A stretch of 64,000 bases of DNA, taken from the NCBI GenBank assembly GCA_037951105.1, contig JBAMJV010003329.1, positions 27,713 through 91,712 of the forward strand, in the 5' to 3' direction. The DNA comes from Echinarachnius parma. Its lineage: Eukaryota; Echinodermata; Echinoidea; Clypeasteroida; Echinarachniidae. A program made the position numbers and the translations under genes. The number at the start of each line of letters is the position of its first letter. The first letter of the stretch is position 1. Under the pieces are notes generated by a model that searched no databases, was not told the DNA's origin, and saw only the letters and a list, made by a program, of their open reading frames with translations. Shown here piece by piece: positions 10,028 through 19,914 of this stretch.

Positions 10028-10515
10028 CATGGGTCTGCAGAAGATTAATTTTATTGTATAGGAACCTAAATTAATCTAGTAACTTTGTTGACATGTGCCA
10101 AAAGTGAAGAATGATGGATGAAATTTATATTGTTATCCTAAATATCCACTGGGTGTTGTGTGAAAATTTGCAAGTTCAATGGACGTTATAGTTATGGCCA
10201 AACATGAGCAAACATGAGAAGTGATATTCACTAACTCATTGTACTCACTTTGTACACGGTTTCGACGATCCAGTGGATAATCTCACATCTGAACACTTCA
10301 ATCGTAAATATCTTTTTAACGAAAGGGAAATTTGAAAAACCGAAACCTGTCCGATGCTTTTATTGTTAATACGATTACAACAACGTCAACAAGGGATGAA
10401 GGAACCGCTATAATTACAATTGTATTTTGAGGATTTAGACAATGTTACTAAGTCCCTTTAATTAAGGGTTAGGTTACTATTACAATATAACTTATGTCAT
10501 TCTGCAGACCCATGA
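10028..10515. mobile_element. Outer inverted-repeat element hosting a MITE
   Basis: Arms CATGGGTCTGCAGAA (from 10029) and TTCTGCAGACCCATG (to about 10514), plus ~25 bp of weaker inward complementarity (TATTGTATAGGAACCTA against TAGGTTACTATTACAATA), flank the MITE at 10075-10457. The original element was a ~100-bp hairpin that received the MITE near its centre. Confidence 0.65.
10075..10457 (+). mobile_element. TTAA-target MITE, AGGGATCTAGTAAC family, copy a
   Basis: This runs from TCTAGTAACTTTGTTGACAT to TGTTACTAAGTCCCT between TTAA at 10071-10074 and 10458-10461. The first AGGGA bases are lost. Internal blocks (CACTGGGTGTTGTGTGAAAA, AAGGGAAATTTGAAAAACCG) are shared with copies at 20800/27580, 34093, 37328 and the partial copy at 19265. 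Confidence 0.85.
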
Positions 10516-10823
10516 ATGATTGTTCGCAGCAGATATGATTATATAAGTATGTCCGTGGAATGGATTACTGAAAATAACTGGTTATGCATTATATACTGCC
10601 CTCATTAATTGTTTAATTACCAAACTTATCATTTTAATACTTGGATACTTAATACAAAATAAATTTCTTAAATGGAATTGTAATGATGATAATGGTATAG
10701 TAATACTACTACTACAATACTGTAATAGTAACAACAATGATAAACAATTATAATGGTGATACTAAATAAGAAGATCGGTTATTTATAAAGCACCATTCAC
10801 CTGGTTAACACAGCGCTCAACAC

Positions 10824-10924
10824 CATGGGCGTAGATCTGTCATTGATACCCATTCAACAGGGGGGTGATCTATTCATTCATCGCCCCCTGATGAATAGGT
10901 ATTACGTAAGTATCTACGCCCATG
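10824..10924. mobile_element. 101-bp hAT-like mini-element
   Basis: Ends CATGGGCGTAGATC and ATCTACGCCCATG are flanked by CTCAACAC (10816-10823) and CTTAACAC (10925-10932), an 8-bp duplication with one mismatch. The inside carries an inverted AGGGGGGTGATCTATTCAT / ATCGCCCCCTGATGAAT pair. Confidence 0.75.
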
Positions 10925-11045
10925 CTTAACACTATTATTACAACCCCGGTCAACGGATACACACTACATTCACTTCTGCACACAGCGCGCACATATTACA
11001 CTCCCTAGTGAGTATTCCAGTCAGTCACCCGTTACGCGCAAGCAG

Positions 11046-11215
11046 TGCAAAGGTATAACGTTTCTATCCTCCCGGGTCTCCATTTATAGGTAGTTAGCGG
11101 CAATAGTGGATAAATTGTCTTGCTGAAGGGCACACGCAACGGAAAATGCAATTGATTCAAACTCGGGATCCCACTCACTGGGGAGTGCGTGCTCTACCAA
11201 TCTTGCACACTACGT
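11046..11215 (-). mobile_element. tRNA-derived SINE fragment
   Basis: Read on the minus strand, a tRNA-like head (GGTAGAGCACGCACTCCCC, then GTGGGATCCCGAGTTTGAATC as the B-box region) is followed by a conserved SINE body, TGCCCTTCAGCAAGACAATT, TATCCACTATTGCCGCT. The AGCAAG...TTATCCAC...TTGC body is shared with the fragments at 11275-11795, 50470-50590 and 59420-59650. The head has lost its 5' end. Confidence 0.7.
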
Positions 11216-11274
11216 CCAATTCGAATTATACTGGTGGCTTCTAATGTTGTGCACGTTCCGTCTTTCGACGCTCA

Positions 11275-11795
11275 CGACGCATCGTATAGTATTGCTCCGG
11301 TCAACACAAACACGCTGCTAACCACGCATCCTATCCAGGCACCTTGTAGGTGCACACTGAGACTTTTAAATATGTACCAATACTTCCGGGCACCGATTTA
11401 TACACCTAGGGGTATTTCACAAAGATCCTAAGTTGAACATTACTCAAAGTTGGACTTAAATGTCATAGAAAGCCGTTAATTTCTTTGAAGATTTGGTAAA
11501 AACATTCATTTTAAAAGGCATAAAATGTCGATTCAAATCATAATAATACTATCTATTATCAAAGAGCTTTCATGTTCTTGATGTGAAATCAACGGTATTC
11601 TCAAATACTTGCATTTTTGCTTTCGAATACGTTTAAATCACAGGCTTCAAGTGGCTTTTCATTATACTTAGGTCCAACTTAGAGTTAAATTCATCCTAGA
11701 ATCTTTGTGAAACACCGGTCTATAGCAGCAAAAGTGGATTAAATTTCTTGTAGAAGGAAAAACGCAATGGACACACGCATGTTTCAAATTCGTAA
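11275..11795 (-). mobile_element. SINE fragment interrupted by a MITE
   Basis: The body segment TTAATCCACTTTTGCTGCTATAG on the minus strand (about 11720-11750) resumes as CTAGGTGTATAAATCGGTGC at about 11390-11407, after the 306-bp MITE at 11411-11716. The order and spacing match the intact body of the neighbouring SINE. The head part is weakly preserved around 11765-11795. Confidence 0.55.
11411..11716. mobile_element. MITE with GGTATTTCACAAAGAT ends
   Basis: Terminal inverted repeats GGTATTTCACAAAGATCCTA and TAGAATCTTTGTGAAACACC bound a 306-bp non-coding segment inside a SINE. Target duplication is unclear because the bordering bases are CC/GG. The superfamily is not assigned. Confidence 0.7.
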
Positions 11796-12177
11796 AAGTA
11801 TTATCAGTACATTAATTAACTGAAGTTAATTGATAAGTTAGAAATTTCGAATTTATTTTTTTAAATTTTATTTATTCAGTCTTCTTTAAAAAAAAACACA
11901 GTGTAGCCCCAATCAGAGCCACAAAGGCCTGCTTTACAAGAGGGCCCTGTATCAGATAGAAATTACAATGTTTACATTAAAAACACAGCATAAAGATATA
12001 AATACATACAAAACATAAATACATAAATACAATTTAAAAAAACAATAAAAGACTTGGCAATTAAAACAAAGTTACATCGGGGGTATGACAAAATAAAAAT
12101 TTCAAATTGCGATAGTTATTGCGATATCATTATAATAGACTGGTGTTGCCGAAGGCGGTTTTTAAATATGCTTTTAA

Positions 12178-12712
12178 AGGGGTAGTTTAGTTTTGGTAGA
12201 GAGGGCGCTGCATATCGCAATTTTGTTGTGAGGTAATGAAAAACTGAGTGTCGAATTTGAGAGAACATGCAATTTTAATGGCAGAATAAACTTTATTTGG
12301 TCAAAATCGACCCAGAAACGGCTGAAATATCAATAAATATATCTGATCTTATAATTATTTGGGGCCCAAATAATTAGATCATTTTTTGAAAAAAATTAAA
12401 AAATGCTTGCACTTTTTCAACAATTTTCAAAAGCGTTTTTTAAATGGTTGTTGATGATCTCGCTATTTAATCATTATATCAACAAAACATCACATGCATA
12501 ATTTTGGTTGAAAATGGTTGAAACCAATGCCTTTTAAAAAAGCGCCCTCTTGTGTTTTAATGCCTCTTTTTGAAAGATAACAGGCGTTTTACTTGGTCGT
12601 TTGTAATGTTGTATACCTTTCGAGCATGGTGGAGTTATAACTATTAGTTTATAATGTTACTGTGCAGGTTTTGGCTACTAAAGTTCAGCCTTACCAAAAT
12701 TAAACTACCCCT
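12178..12712 (+). mobile_element. TTAA-target MITE, AGGGGTAG family, inserted in the LINE
   Basis: Ends AGGGGTAGTTTAGTTTTGGT and ACCAAAATTAAACTACCCCT lie between TTAA at 12174-12177 and 12713-12716. It is 535 bp and non-coding. It splits the last codons of the LINE ORF2, so it is younger than the LINE copy. Diverged copies: about 36632-37160 (inverted) and 4340-4705. Confidence 0.9.
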
Positions 12713-12716
12713 TTAA

Positions 12717-12956
12717 TGTGGGAGATATTTGGACATGCATAGGAAGTGCGTTATAAAGTTTACTTGCAACATACGAGAAGGAGCGTTTTCTGTATTCAGT
12801 TCTAGGTTTTGGCAAGTATAATTGGCTAGAAATGGTATAACGAGTACAATATGCTACATTACGCCTGGATACTAAATTACAAAGGTATTGTGGGGGCAAG
12901 GTTGTGCAATATCTTATACACCATAACATAATAATGAAAATGTATTCTTTGTTCAA
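12717..12956 (-). pseudogene. LINE ORF2 C-terminal tail
   Basis: The segment YLCNLVSRRN...YLPKPRTEYRKRSFSYV, ASKLYNALPMHVQISPTLK is the conserved C-terminus of CR1/L2 ORF2 (R-x-x-x-RxSFSYxxxxLWN-type motif). The coding sequence is cut at the TTAA where the 535-bp MITE entered. The last residues (AYLKTAFGNTSLL, stop) are on the far side at about 12130-12172. Confidence 0.8.
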
Positions 12957-13073
12957 CGAGCTGCCACTTCAGTGAGTGAAGGAGTCCCAATGATGGAGTA
13001 TTATAGTCAGCATTCAAAATCATTCAAGCGTATTTGTTTTGGCATATTTGTATCCTCAACATGTCTCTTTTTG

Positions 13074-13601
13074 TTAGAGAACCCATACAGTGCAACAATA
13101 ATCTATGTACGGAAGTATAAGTGTAAAATACAATTGTTTCAGATTGTCGATTGTTAAACAAGACTTGATTCTTCGTATACATGCAATTGATCGTACAATT
13201 TTCCTAATAACATCATCCACGCGGCATGACCAATTTAAACTTTGCTCAAAAGTTACACCAAGGTGTATGAGTTTGGTTACATTTTCAAGTAATTGACCAT
13301 TCATAAATATCTGGAAGTTACAATTATTTTTTTTCTGCCGAGATGAGAACAACATAACCTTCGTTTTCTCTGAGTTTACGATCATGCCATTGTCTAAAAA
13401 CCATTTACTAAGTTTATTTATGTCTGATTGAAGATTTGTCTGCACTTTCCTAACATCGAAACCTGATTTAAATACAGCTGTATCGTCTGCATAAAGTGAG
13501 ATTTTTGTATCAAGACTCAATTTTAAGTTTGACATGTCATTCATAAACATACAAAAGAGAAGTGGTCCTAGTATTGATCCTTGTGGGACCCCCGTTCTCA
13601 C
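13074..13601 (-). pseudogene. LINE reverse transcriptase, palm and thumb
   Basis: An open frame of 175 codons begins with GVPQGSILGPLLFCMFMNDM (RT motif B) and contains LYADDTAVF (motif C; catalytic YADD at residues 37-40, about 13482-13493). It then carries the thumb region LNKLSKWFLDNGMIVNSEKT-like helices, LIHLGVTFEQSLNW and LILPYIDYCCTVW. This is a classical non-LTR RT. The frame ends at 13074 by a frameshift, with the C-terminal tail continuing at 12956. The part itself is intact, but the whole gene is not. Confidence 0.9.
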
Positions 13602-13955
13602 GGGAAGAAAGTCACTCGTTTATCCTTTATAGAACACACACTGCTTTCTATCTGTTACGTAAGATTCAAACCATTTCAATTCAACGTCAGTAATTCCAAA
13701 GTAAGACATCTTTAACAGAAGCAAGTCATGGGGTATAAACGTCAAACGCTTTTCTAAGATCTAGGAATGTAGCGCCAACAAATTTACCCCTGTCAAAGTT
13801 TTCATGTAAATAATCACAAATCTCAGTTAAACATGTTGCGGTTGAGTGATTGGGTCTAAAACCCGATTGGCGCTCAGTCATGAGACCTTCTTTTTCAATA
13901 TATTTAAGGAGTTGTGAATGGACTGCTCTTTCAAATACTTTTGCCACTATCGATA
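13602..13955 (-). pseudogene. LINE reverse transcriptase, fingers/palm segment
   Basis: The segment opens with LSIVAKVFERAVHSQLLKY, continues with LMTERQSGFRPNHSTATCL and ends near GATFLDLRKAFDVYTP. FLDLRKAFD is the RT motif A with its first catalytic aspartate (D..KAFD). The frame is lost around 13726; homologous coding continues in another frame through about 13620 (a YFVTDRK-like stretch can be read). The segment joins the upstream RT block exactly at the target duplication of the inserted hAT-like element. Confidence 0.8.
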
Positions 13956-13963
13956 ACAATGAT

Positions 13964-16135
13964 CAGTGGCGTAGCTACGGGGGGGGGGGGCACGGGGGGC
14001 ACGTGCCCCCCCAATCGTTTGGCCCAAAAAAAAAAAAAAATGACGACCCGACATTAGCCAAATGTGTCTATATCATTCATTATTATCATGTTTTATTAAA
14101 TGTGTGATGATAATGATGTTATTAATGATAATAAAGAAGAACATAACGGTCGTTCCCTAGTACTAGCAATAGCGCACCTATATCAGTTTGAAGAATCCTT
14201 CCAATAAAGCGCCTTATACAAATTTTCAGTCCCGTGCGCGAGGATCGACGCTCACCGCTTCAGAAGACATAGAGCGCGTATAGGCCTAACAAACTTCCTA
14301 GCACATGGTAAATCGTCCATCATACCAAGGGCCTTTTCAGGATCTAGAATCTGCCTCCCGCTTTTATAGATAATTTTGACCATTTGACACCTTCATGCAG
14401 GCTATAAAGGCGCATAGCTGCACTACGTAGTCCTAAATGTCTAAGTAAAGACAAACTTCCTTTAATTTATTAACTCCAAATGCACCCGTTCCATTAATTC
14501 ATGATGCATATCTAGGCATATTGTTGATGATCATGATTGAAGGAGCACCAGTCATCTTCTCCAGAGTCGACATCTGCATCAGTTGAGCATAGGCCTACTG
14601 AAACTAACTCAAGGGACCCGTGTCATGGGTCTATAGTCACGCGACAACAGGCAGGGGACGGGGAGGGGGGACATGCCCCTCCCCATACATTTGAAAGTGG
14701 AGGTGATTGTTAGTCCCACTGTTAATAGCATACACTATGTATGTTTGATTCTATAGCTTGAACTACGAATCATTTATTTTGGTCTCGGGTATGCGCCAAA
14801 TCGCACAATTTAAAGCCCAAAATTTGCAAAAGGGGAACACCCCCTCCCATGGCGTCGATCCTGGGGGGCAGGGGTGCGGTCGCCCCCCAATGAAAATATT
14901 GGGGGCGAGCATATCATTTCGCCCCCCCCCCCCCCCCCCAATAATTCTGAAAATGAGGAAGACAAAAATCGAGTGATATAATGCCAAAGAGGGGAAAGAC
15001 ACATTTATCAATAATTAATCTTCAAAATAGCTGGGTTTTTTTAGTTTGAAAAGGACTGTAAATCTCATTTTTTGCATACTGTTTCTCATATTGCAAGTTT
15101 CATTTCGGTTTGCTTGAACTCACCTTTCGACCTGTGTTGAGCAGTGTAATTTCTCAAACGCACACCTCAAACGAAGTTTATTAAACCCTCATCTATAGCA
15201 CACCGTCACAGAAAATAAAATAATCTGAAATAATATATCTTTCAGTAAATTCGGTCCATATGCGCTGAACGCAAATCATATTGGAATATCATGTCACCCC
15301 ACATTTGAAAGTGGAGGAGATTGTCCCCCTCCCTTTGTCATTATGTATGTTTGGTTCCATACTTATATACTTCATTATTACGTGAAATTTCTGTCTTAGG
15401 TGTGCACCAAATCGCACAATTTCACGCCCCAAAATACAAAAGCTCCCTACTGTGGGAGGGGGGCACCCCCTCCCAGGCTCCCACACCCTCCCCCACTCGG
15501 TCGCTTCGCTTCCTCGCAATGTCTCCCCTCAACTTTTGAGAAGTTGTTGACGCCCTTGCTTCACTATATCCCTATCACTATATCGATGGCTCTATAGTAT
15601 ACAGGATCACGTGGATCCATCTCATGAAAGGCTCAATCTTTCCGCGCTATTCCCGTTTAAAAATACATTACGAGTAGGTTCACTATTATAATACAATGAC
15701 AAATAAAAAGACAATAATGACCATACTTCTACAGTGATATTTTAAACACCAATTTCAAAACCCCCTCCCACACCCAGGGCCCCTCCCAAATAAGTATAGA
15801 CAAGCACGGATATATACGACGTGAGCGTATTTGAGTCTGGTGTGTGTGCATGTACACGTAATGTAGGTTCGATTGTGTTTGTATACTTTATCAAGAGGGA
15901 GATGATTTAAGTCCTGATTTCTTTAATTCAGTATTATCAAATTTCCTTGTCCAAGGTATGCACCAGATTGCATTATTTCAAGTGAAAATTTGCAAAAGCT
16001 CCCTACCGTGGGAGGGGGGACACCCCCCTCCCACACCCCCCCCCCCCTCGGGCGCTACGCGCCCTCGAACTTGGTCGCTTCGCTCCCTCGCAGTTGTGCC
16101 CCCCCCCCAATCCGTTGACCCTCGCTACGCCACTG
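13964..16135. mobile_element. 2.17-kb hAT-like element with perfect 8-bp TSD
   Basis: Ends CAGTGGCGTAGCTACGG and CTCGCTACGCCACTG are flanked by ACAATGAT (13956-13963 and 16136-16143). No transposase frame was found. The interior has three degenerate modules starting at about 14785, 15399 and 15955. Each contains a CACCAAATCGCACAATTT-like block, an AAAGCTCCCTAC block, a G/C-run block and a GGTCGCTTCGCTCCCTCGC block. A nested fragment GGCGTCGATCCTGGGGGG lies near 14851. A partial second copy occurs at 59697-60838. It is non-autonomous. Confidence 0.9.
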
Positions 16136-16328
16136 ACAATGATATAGGACGATAATTACGTATGTCATTAGTAAGCTTATTCTTAGGTATGGGTACTATT
16201 TTTGCAAGTTTAAACGACTGGGGAAAACTTCCCGTACATAAAGATTCATTAAATATATGCGCCAGTGGTATAGCGACGTGACGAGCACTGATTTTCAAAA
16301 TTCTGGGATGCAGATCATCAAGTCCCAT
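16125..16328 (-). pseudogene. LINE reverse transcriptase, N-terminal blocks
   Basis: The sequence MGLDDLHPRILKISARHV, HIFNESLCTGSFPQSFK, AKIVPIPKN, DIRNYRPISL represents RT blocks 0-2, including the KxxxxxPIPK strand and the NYRPISL motif. The reading frame then runs into the terminal repeat of the hAT-like element at 16135. The matching continuation (LSIVAKVFERAVHSQ) lies at 13955 on the other side of that element. Confidence 0.85.
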
Positions 16329-16352
16329 CGACTTTGTGCAATCTAAATTACC

Positions 16353-16946
16353 TTATTCCTTCTGAACAAAATATACGCTTATTTCTTCAAAACAAAAGAT
16401 AGATCTTGCCAATTGAATGTGTCTCAAACATTTGTCTTTTTGTTGAGTTTTATCGATATTATTTTGATTAACCGTACCAATATTACTGAACATCTCATTA
16501 AACTCAGTTGCTATATCATATGAATTATTTACAGGTTCCCCATTTCTTAAAATATGTGAATTATTATTTGATTTCTTGCTAGGTAATAACTCCTTCAACA
16601 CTTTCCATTTTTTCCTCATATCAACGCTACTATCCATTAATTCCTTCCGATAATATGCTCGTTTCAACTTTTTATTTAAGTTATTTGCTTTGTTTCTATA
16701 ATATTTATACGTCTCATAATACATATTTTCTTTAGTTTTATCAAACTTTTTCTTATTATAATCACGTTCTCTATCAATCATAATATATTCATCATTAATC
16801 CACGGGGAACCTTTCTGTTTTCTCCGTACTGTTACATATGGGGCATGTTTATTACACAACTTTAAGTACACACTAAGAAATTTGTCCCACTTTTGATTGA
16901 CATTATCTAACTGTGACCACATCTTGTCCCAGTCAATGGCTGCCAA
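16353..16946 (-). pseudogene. LINE ORF2 linker between endonuclease and RT
   Basis: An open frame of 197 codons whose sequence (AAIDWDKMWSQLDNVNQKW, SVYLKLCNKHAPYVTVRRK, SPWINDEYIMIDRERDYNKK, then lysine-rich helices and ILRNGEPVNNSYDIATEFNE) is the usual linker of CR1/L2-type LINEs: a WxNxE-like segment followed by a helical basic region, then the NxFFxxIG-like FNEMFSNIG block. It ends in a frameshift near 16353 just before the RT palm starts in the next frame. Confidence 0.8.
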
Positions 16947-17170
16947 ATCGCGAAGAAAGGATTCTTCTTCAAAGAATCGAAAAGAACGAAACGTCGAGAT
17001 TTTAGTCTAACAAATCAAAATAGGATGAAAGACTATTGGGTTGTCTATATATAATACATACAAAGAGGCTAGTCTGATTTGTTAGGCTTCAATTCAATCC
17101 ATATTAATTCAAGTTCTTTTTTTTAAAAGTCATATCTTCTTATATATGGAATGTTTTCTCGAATATAACA

Positions 17171-17443
17171 TCACACACCGCCACCGTTTTTATCATGATC
17201 TTTTCTCTCCAAATTATATCCATTTAGTGATACGATATTACAAGTAATACCATCATCTAACCAGGTTTCTGAAAATGACATCAAATCGTATGGGCAGGTT
17301 GACAAAAACAAATTAAGATCATCGATTTTATTTCTAAGACTTATAATATTCAAATGTTTCTCGATAACAGTTGCATTTATATGATAGACTTGTATTATGG
17401 TATAATAACATGAACTTAAATGACACAAATACCCTATACACAC
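17171..17443 (-). pseudogene. LINE endonuclease (APE-type) N-terminal fragment
   Basis: This contains NIISLRNKIDDLNLFL, then DLMSFSETWLDDGI, then GYNLERKDHDKNGGGV. The N(I)xSLRNK start, the SETWLDD motif and RxD..GGGV are the first three conserved blocks of apurinic-endonuclease-like domains of LINEs, which nick target DNA to prime reverse transcription. After GGGV the frame shifts (CYIRENIPYIRRYDF is readable next door) and soon after WIELKP the domain breaks off, so the histidine/aspartate catalytic end is missing. The first ~25 residues before the conserved block are not recognisable. Confidence 0.8.
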
Positions 17444-17479
17444 ATCAAAATCACCGGAATTTCAAAACAGCATTGTTTC

Positions 17480-17664
17480 ACAAACTAATATCAAGGCATT
17501 CAACCACTCGTACGAACATCCTCGTATAAAAAATAAAATTTTCCCAAGGACCAAAACTGTGGAATGATATGCCCTTATTTGTGAAGACAATTAGAACATT
17601 GAATGCTTTTAAGCTTTCGTATAAACGCTTCTTGCTAAGTAAATATTATGTGCAATCGTGAATT
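17480..17664 (+). pseudogene. LINE ORF2 C-terminal fragment, plus strand
   Basis: In the plus-strand frame the segment GPKLWNDMPLFVKTIRTLN, AFKLSYKRFLLSKYYVQS and a stop at about 17661 matches the conserved LWN...L..FK..L..YL C-terminus of LINE ORF2. Upstream (HSYEHPRIKNKIFPRTK in adjoining frames) is shifted. This is a second, oppositely oriented LINE remnant abutting the 5' end of the minus-strand LINE. Confidence 0.65.
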
Positions 17665-17741
17665 TTGTATATTTTACATTTTGCTGTATTTATATTTTTA
17701 ATTTGTTACAATCATCACGTCAGGTTTTGTGTTTGTGAATG

Positions 17742-17780
17742 TGTTGTGCGCGCGCGCGCGCGAGTATGTGTGTGTGTATA
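17742..17780. repeat. GC/GT microsatellite
   Basis: (GC)n followed by (GT)n: a GTGCGCGCGCGCGCGCG stretch, then AGTATGTGTGTGTGTATA. Alternating purine-pyrimidine DNA. Confidence 0.9.
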
Positions 17781-18064
17781 TGGATTTTGTATAACGTGCA
17801 TTACATATATTAAGACAAGGGGCTTTAATTATTGTATATTTACATAAATGTATTGCTTGCATGTATGGTGGGGGTACCAAACTTCGCGCTGTTAACTTTT
17901 AACACATCATTTCGACAAGAAATATACTGATTTGTATAATGATTATAATACCAGTTTATTCAGAATATTGTGTAGTATAATGTATAAAGTAATTTAAATT
18001 ACTTATTTCGGCCTGTTTTTCAAACCCTTCTATTTTTATTGACAAAAAAAAGTCTTTCCCGTAC
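17781..18064. other. AT-rich spacer
   Basis: No feature was seen. Confidence 0.4.
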
Positions 18065-18315
18065 CAATGTTGGCAATGTTTCAATAGCCCTAGGCCACAC
18101 GTCTACTAAATGTAGCGAAAGCTACAGAAGAGAGCCAGTCCTCTGGTAACTCGTGTGATTAACTTGCCCTTCTCCATTCTATAAATGCCGAGAGTCTGGC
18201 TAGAAGGCAGAATGTACCATTTTTAAAGTCTTTGGTATGACTCGGTCTGGGTTCGAACCCGGGACCTCCCGTGCATGAGGCGGACACTCTAACCGCTAAG
18301 CCACCATGCTCGGTC
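18065..18315 (-). mobile_element. tRNA-derived SINE
   Basis: On the minus strand an RNA polymerase III head starts near 18315 with A box TGGCTTAGCGGTTAGAG and B box GGTTCGAACCC. Between them, GCCTCATGCACGGG would form the anticodon loop with CAT. The acceptor stem does not pair, so it is not a functional tRNA. A non-tRNA body follows (GGAGAAGGGCAAGTTAATCA, then a GTAGCTTTCGCTAC hairpin) to about 18065. Confidence 0.75.
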
Positions 18316-19035
18316 AATTTTGTAGGTGAGACTTACTTTTTGTGTTCTGTTTATTGTCAAACCTGCTATTGCGACCACCTGTCTATAGCGACCACCTGCT
18401 CATAACGACCGCTCTCTGGTCCTCCCCTGAAAAATCATGTGTTAAGCGACCTGCGTAATGCGACCACCTGCCAAACGCGACCAGCGACCACCCTATTTGG
18501 GTCCCGACGTACATATAAATCTGTGTATAACGACCACAAAATTAGCGCTTGAGTGACCAAGGCATCAACTCGATCGCCTCTGGTCACTCAAGGCTCCAAT
18601 CCTGAGCACGTCAATGCATACAACACACTTTTATAATGACAATAAACTTCAGACAGCTTATAGATTGACTTTGGCTGGTCACCTAGCTATCACATTTCGA
18701 TTTAAGTATTTTAGTCTCTAATATATGGGATTGAATATTCCAGGGTCATTATTAGATCGAGTATAAGGAATTCGACAGATTTTCGTATATATTTTTCAAA
18801 CGTAGTTTCAGTACATAATTATAAATAATAATTATATGTGTACAAAAGAGTGAACATTTATTAAAATAATTATAAGTATCATAAAATCGCGTCCTTCTAT
18901 CTGATGTTTGAACAGCCGGTTAGTTTCTCAACAATTGCGCGGAGTACTATTTACTGAGTATTAATAATTTATTACGTGGACGTGGTTTGGCAAAATAGTC
19001 TCGTTGGCACTTAACCAATTTAATCAATCAGTCCT

Positions 19036-19201
19036 AGGCCCCGTTGCAGAAAGAGATACAATCAATTGTAAGTTACAATTGATTGTAAGTCAGAAAATGT
19101 ACGCGTTTCAACCAATCAGATTTGCGCATCTAAAACACGTGATCTGACTTACCATTAATTTCATCTTACAATCGATTGTATCTCTTCCTGCAACGGGGCC
19201 C
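19036..19201. mobile_element. MITE with GGCCCCGTTGCAG ends
   Basis: Near-perfect 50-bp arms: GGCCCCGTTGCAGAAAGAGA followed by TACAATCAATTGTAAG, and the complement ending GAAGCAACGGGGCC-like (GCAACGGGGCC). The left arm contains an additional palindrome ATACAATCAATTGTAAGTTACAATTGATTGTA. Total 166 bp. Confidence 0.75.
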
Positions 19202-19264
19202 TGAACGGCTTTATGCGTATTGTACGATTTTAATAGTTAGAAATGTGGTAGGAGTCTATTTTAA

Positions 19265-19445
19265 AGGGATCTCGTAAAATTGTCCAAATCCTCACAATCA
19301 AATCATAATGGTAGTGGTTCCCTCATACCTTGCTGTATTCGTATTAACAATAGAAGCATGGGACAGGTTTCGGTTTTTCGAATTTCCCTTTCGTTAAAAG
19401 GATATTTAAGATTGAAGTGTTCAGATGTTAAACTGTCCACTGGAC
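19265..19445 (-). mobile_element. Partial MITE of the AGGGATCTAGTAAC family
   Basis: TTAA at 19261-19264 is followed by AGGGATCTCGTAAAATTGTC and internal blocks GGTTCCCTCATACCTTG and ACAGGTTTCGGTTTTTCGAA. It is truncated at about 19445, roughly half length. Confidence 0.8.
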
Positions 19446-19914
19446 ACGTGCGTGTACAGATGCCAATTAATTACACATGTGCATACAGGCACAATATGCG
19501 ACCAGAAATTCAAAATGGCCGCCAACCTGTCTAATGAGACCACCTGTCTACACCGACCACTTTTCGCCGGTCCCTTGAGCGGTCGCTATAGACAGGTTTG
19601 ACTGTATTTCATTGACTTGCTAGAAATGCCCGTGTTTCCGTGTTTAAATACATAACAAATTCATGTATTTATTAATTCATGTCATCTTTAAAAATACAGG
19701 GTATGTCATTCAGTCAAAAATCGCTTTACAACGGCGCTCTGTTTGGGACGTACAATAGATATTACGATACAGTTCAAAATAAAACTCTACATATAGTATA
19801 TAACTTCATGAATTCAACAGAAATACAAACACATATACAATAAAATATACAACAGCAGGCACACATATACCCTAATCACCCACCCAATAATATATTGTAA
19901 CTGAGTATTACAGT

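Larger units (their letters stand above)
11860..17443 (-). mobile_element. Non-LTR retrotransposon (CR1/L2-like), twice interrupted
   Basis: On the minus strand the order is: endonuclease N-terminus (17443-17171), linker (16946-16353), RT start (16328-16144), hAT-like insertion (16135-13964), RT core (13955-13074), C-terminal tail (12956-12717), TTAA MITE (12712-12178), last codons and 3' region with CAGGGCCCTCTTGTAAAGCA and an AATAAA-rich end near 11870. The endonuclease is largely deleted between about 17160 and 16946. Apart from frameshifts and the two insertions, the order and spacing are those of one LINE copy. Family assignment to CR1/L2 rests on the domain order, RT motifs and 3' tail. 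Confidence 0.8.
18354..19604. mobile_element. pogo/Tigger-like element remnant (TA target)
   Basis: Both ends carry the CAGTCAAACCTGTCTATAGC-type inverted repeat (left end slightly eroded, TGTCAAACCTGCTATTGC) next to TA. Subterminal copies of GCGACCACCTG are repeated at each end. No transposase frame survives. Two other MITEs are nested inside (19036-19201 and 19265-19445). Confidence 0.75.

Noticed and set aside
18239..18315. Functional tRNA-Met (CAT)
   Set aside because: The A and B boxes are good, but the acceptor stem does not pair and a SINE body follows.
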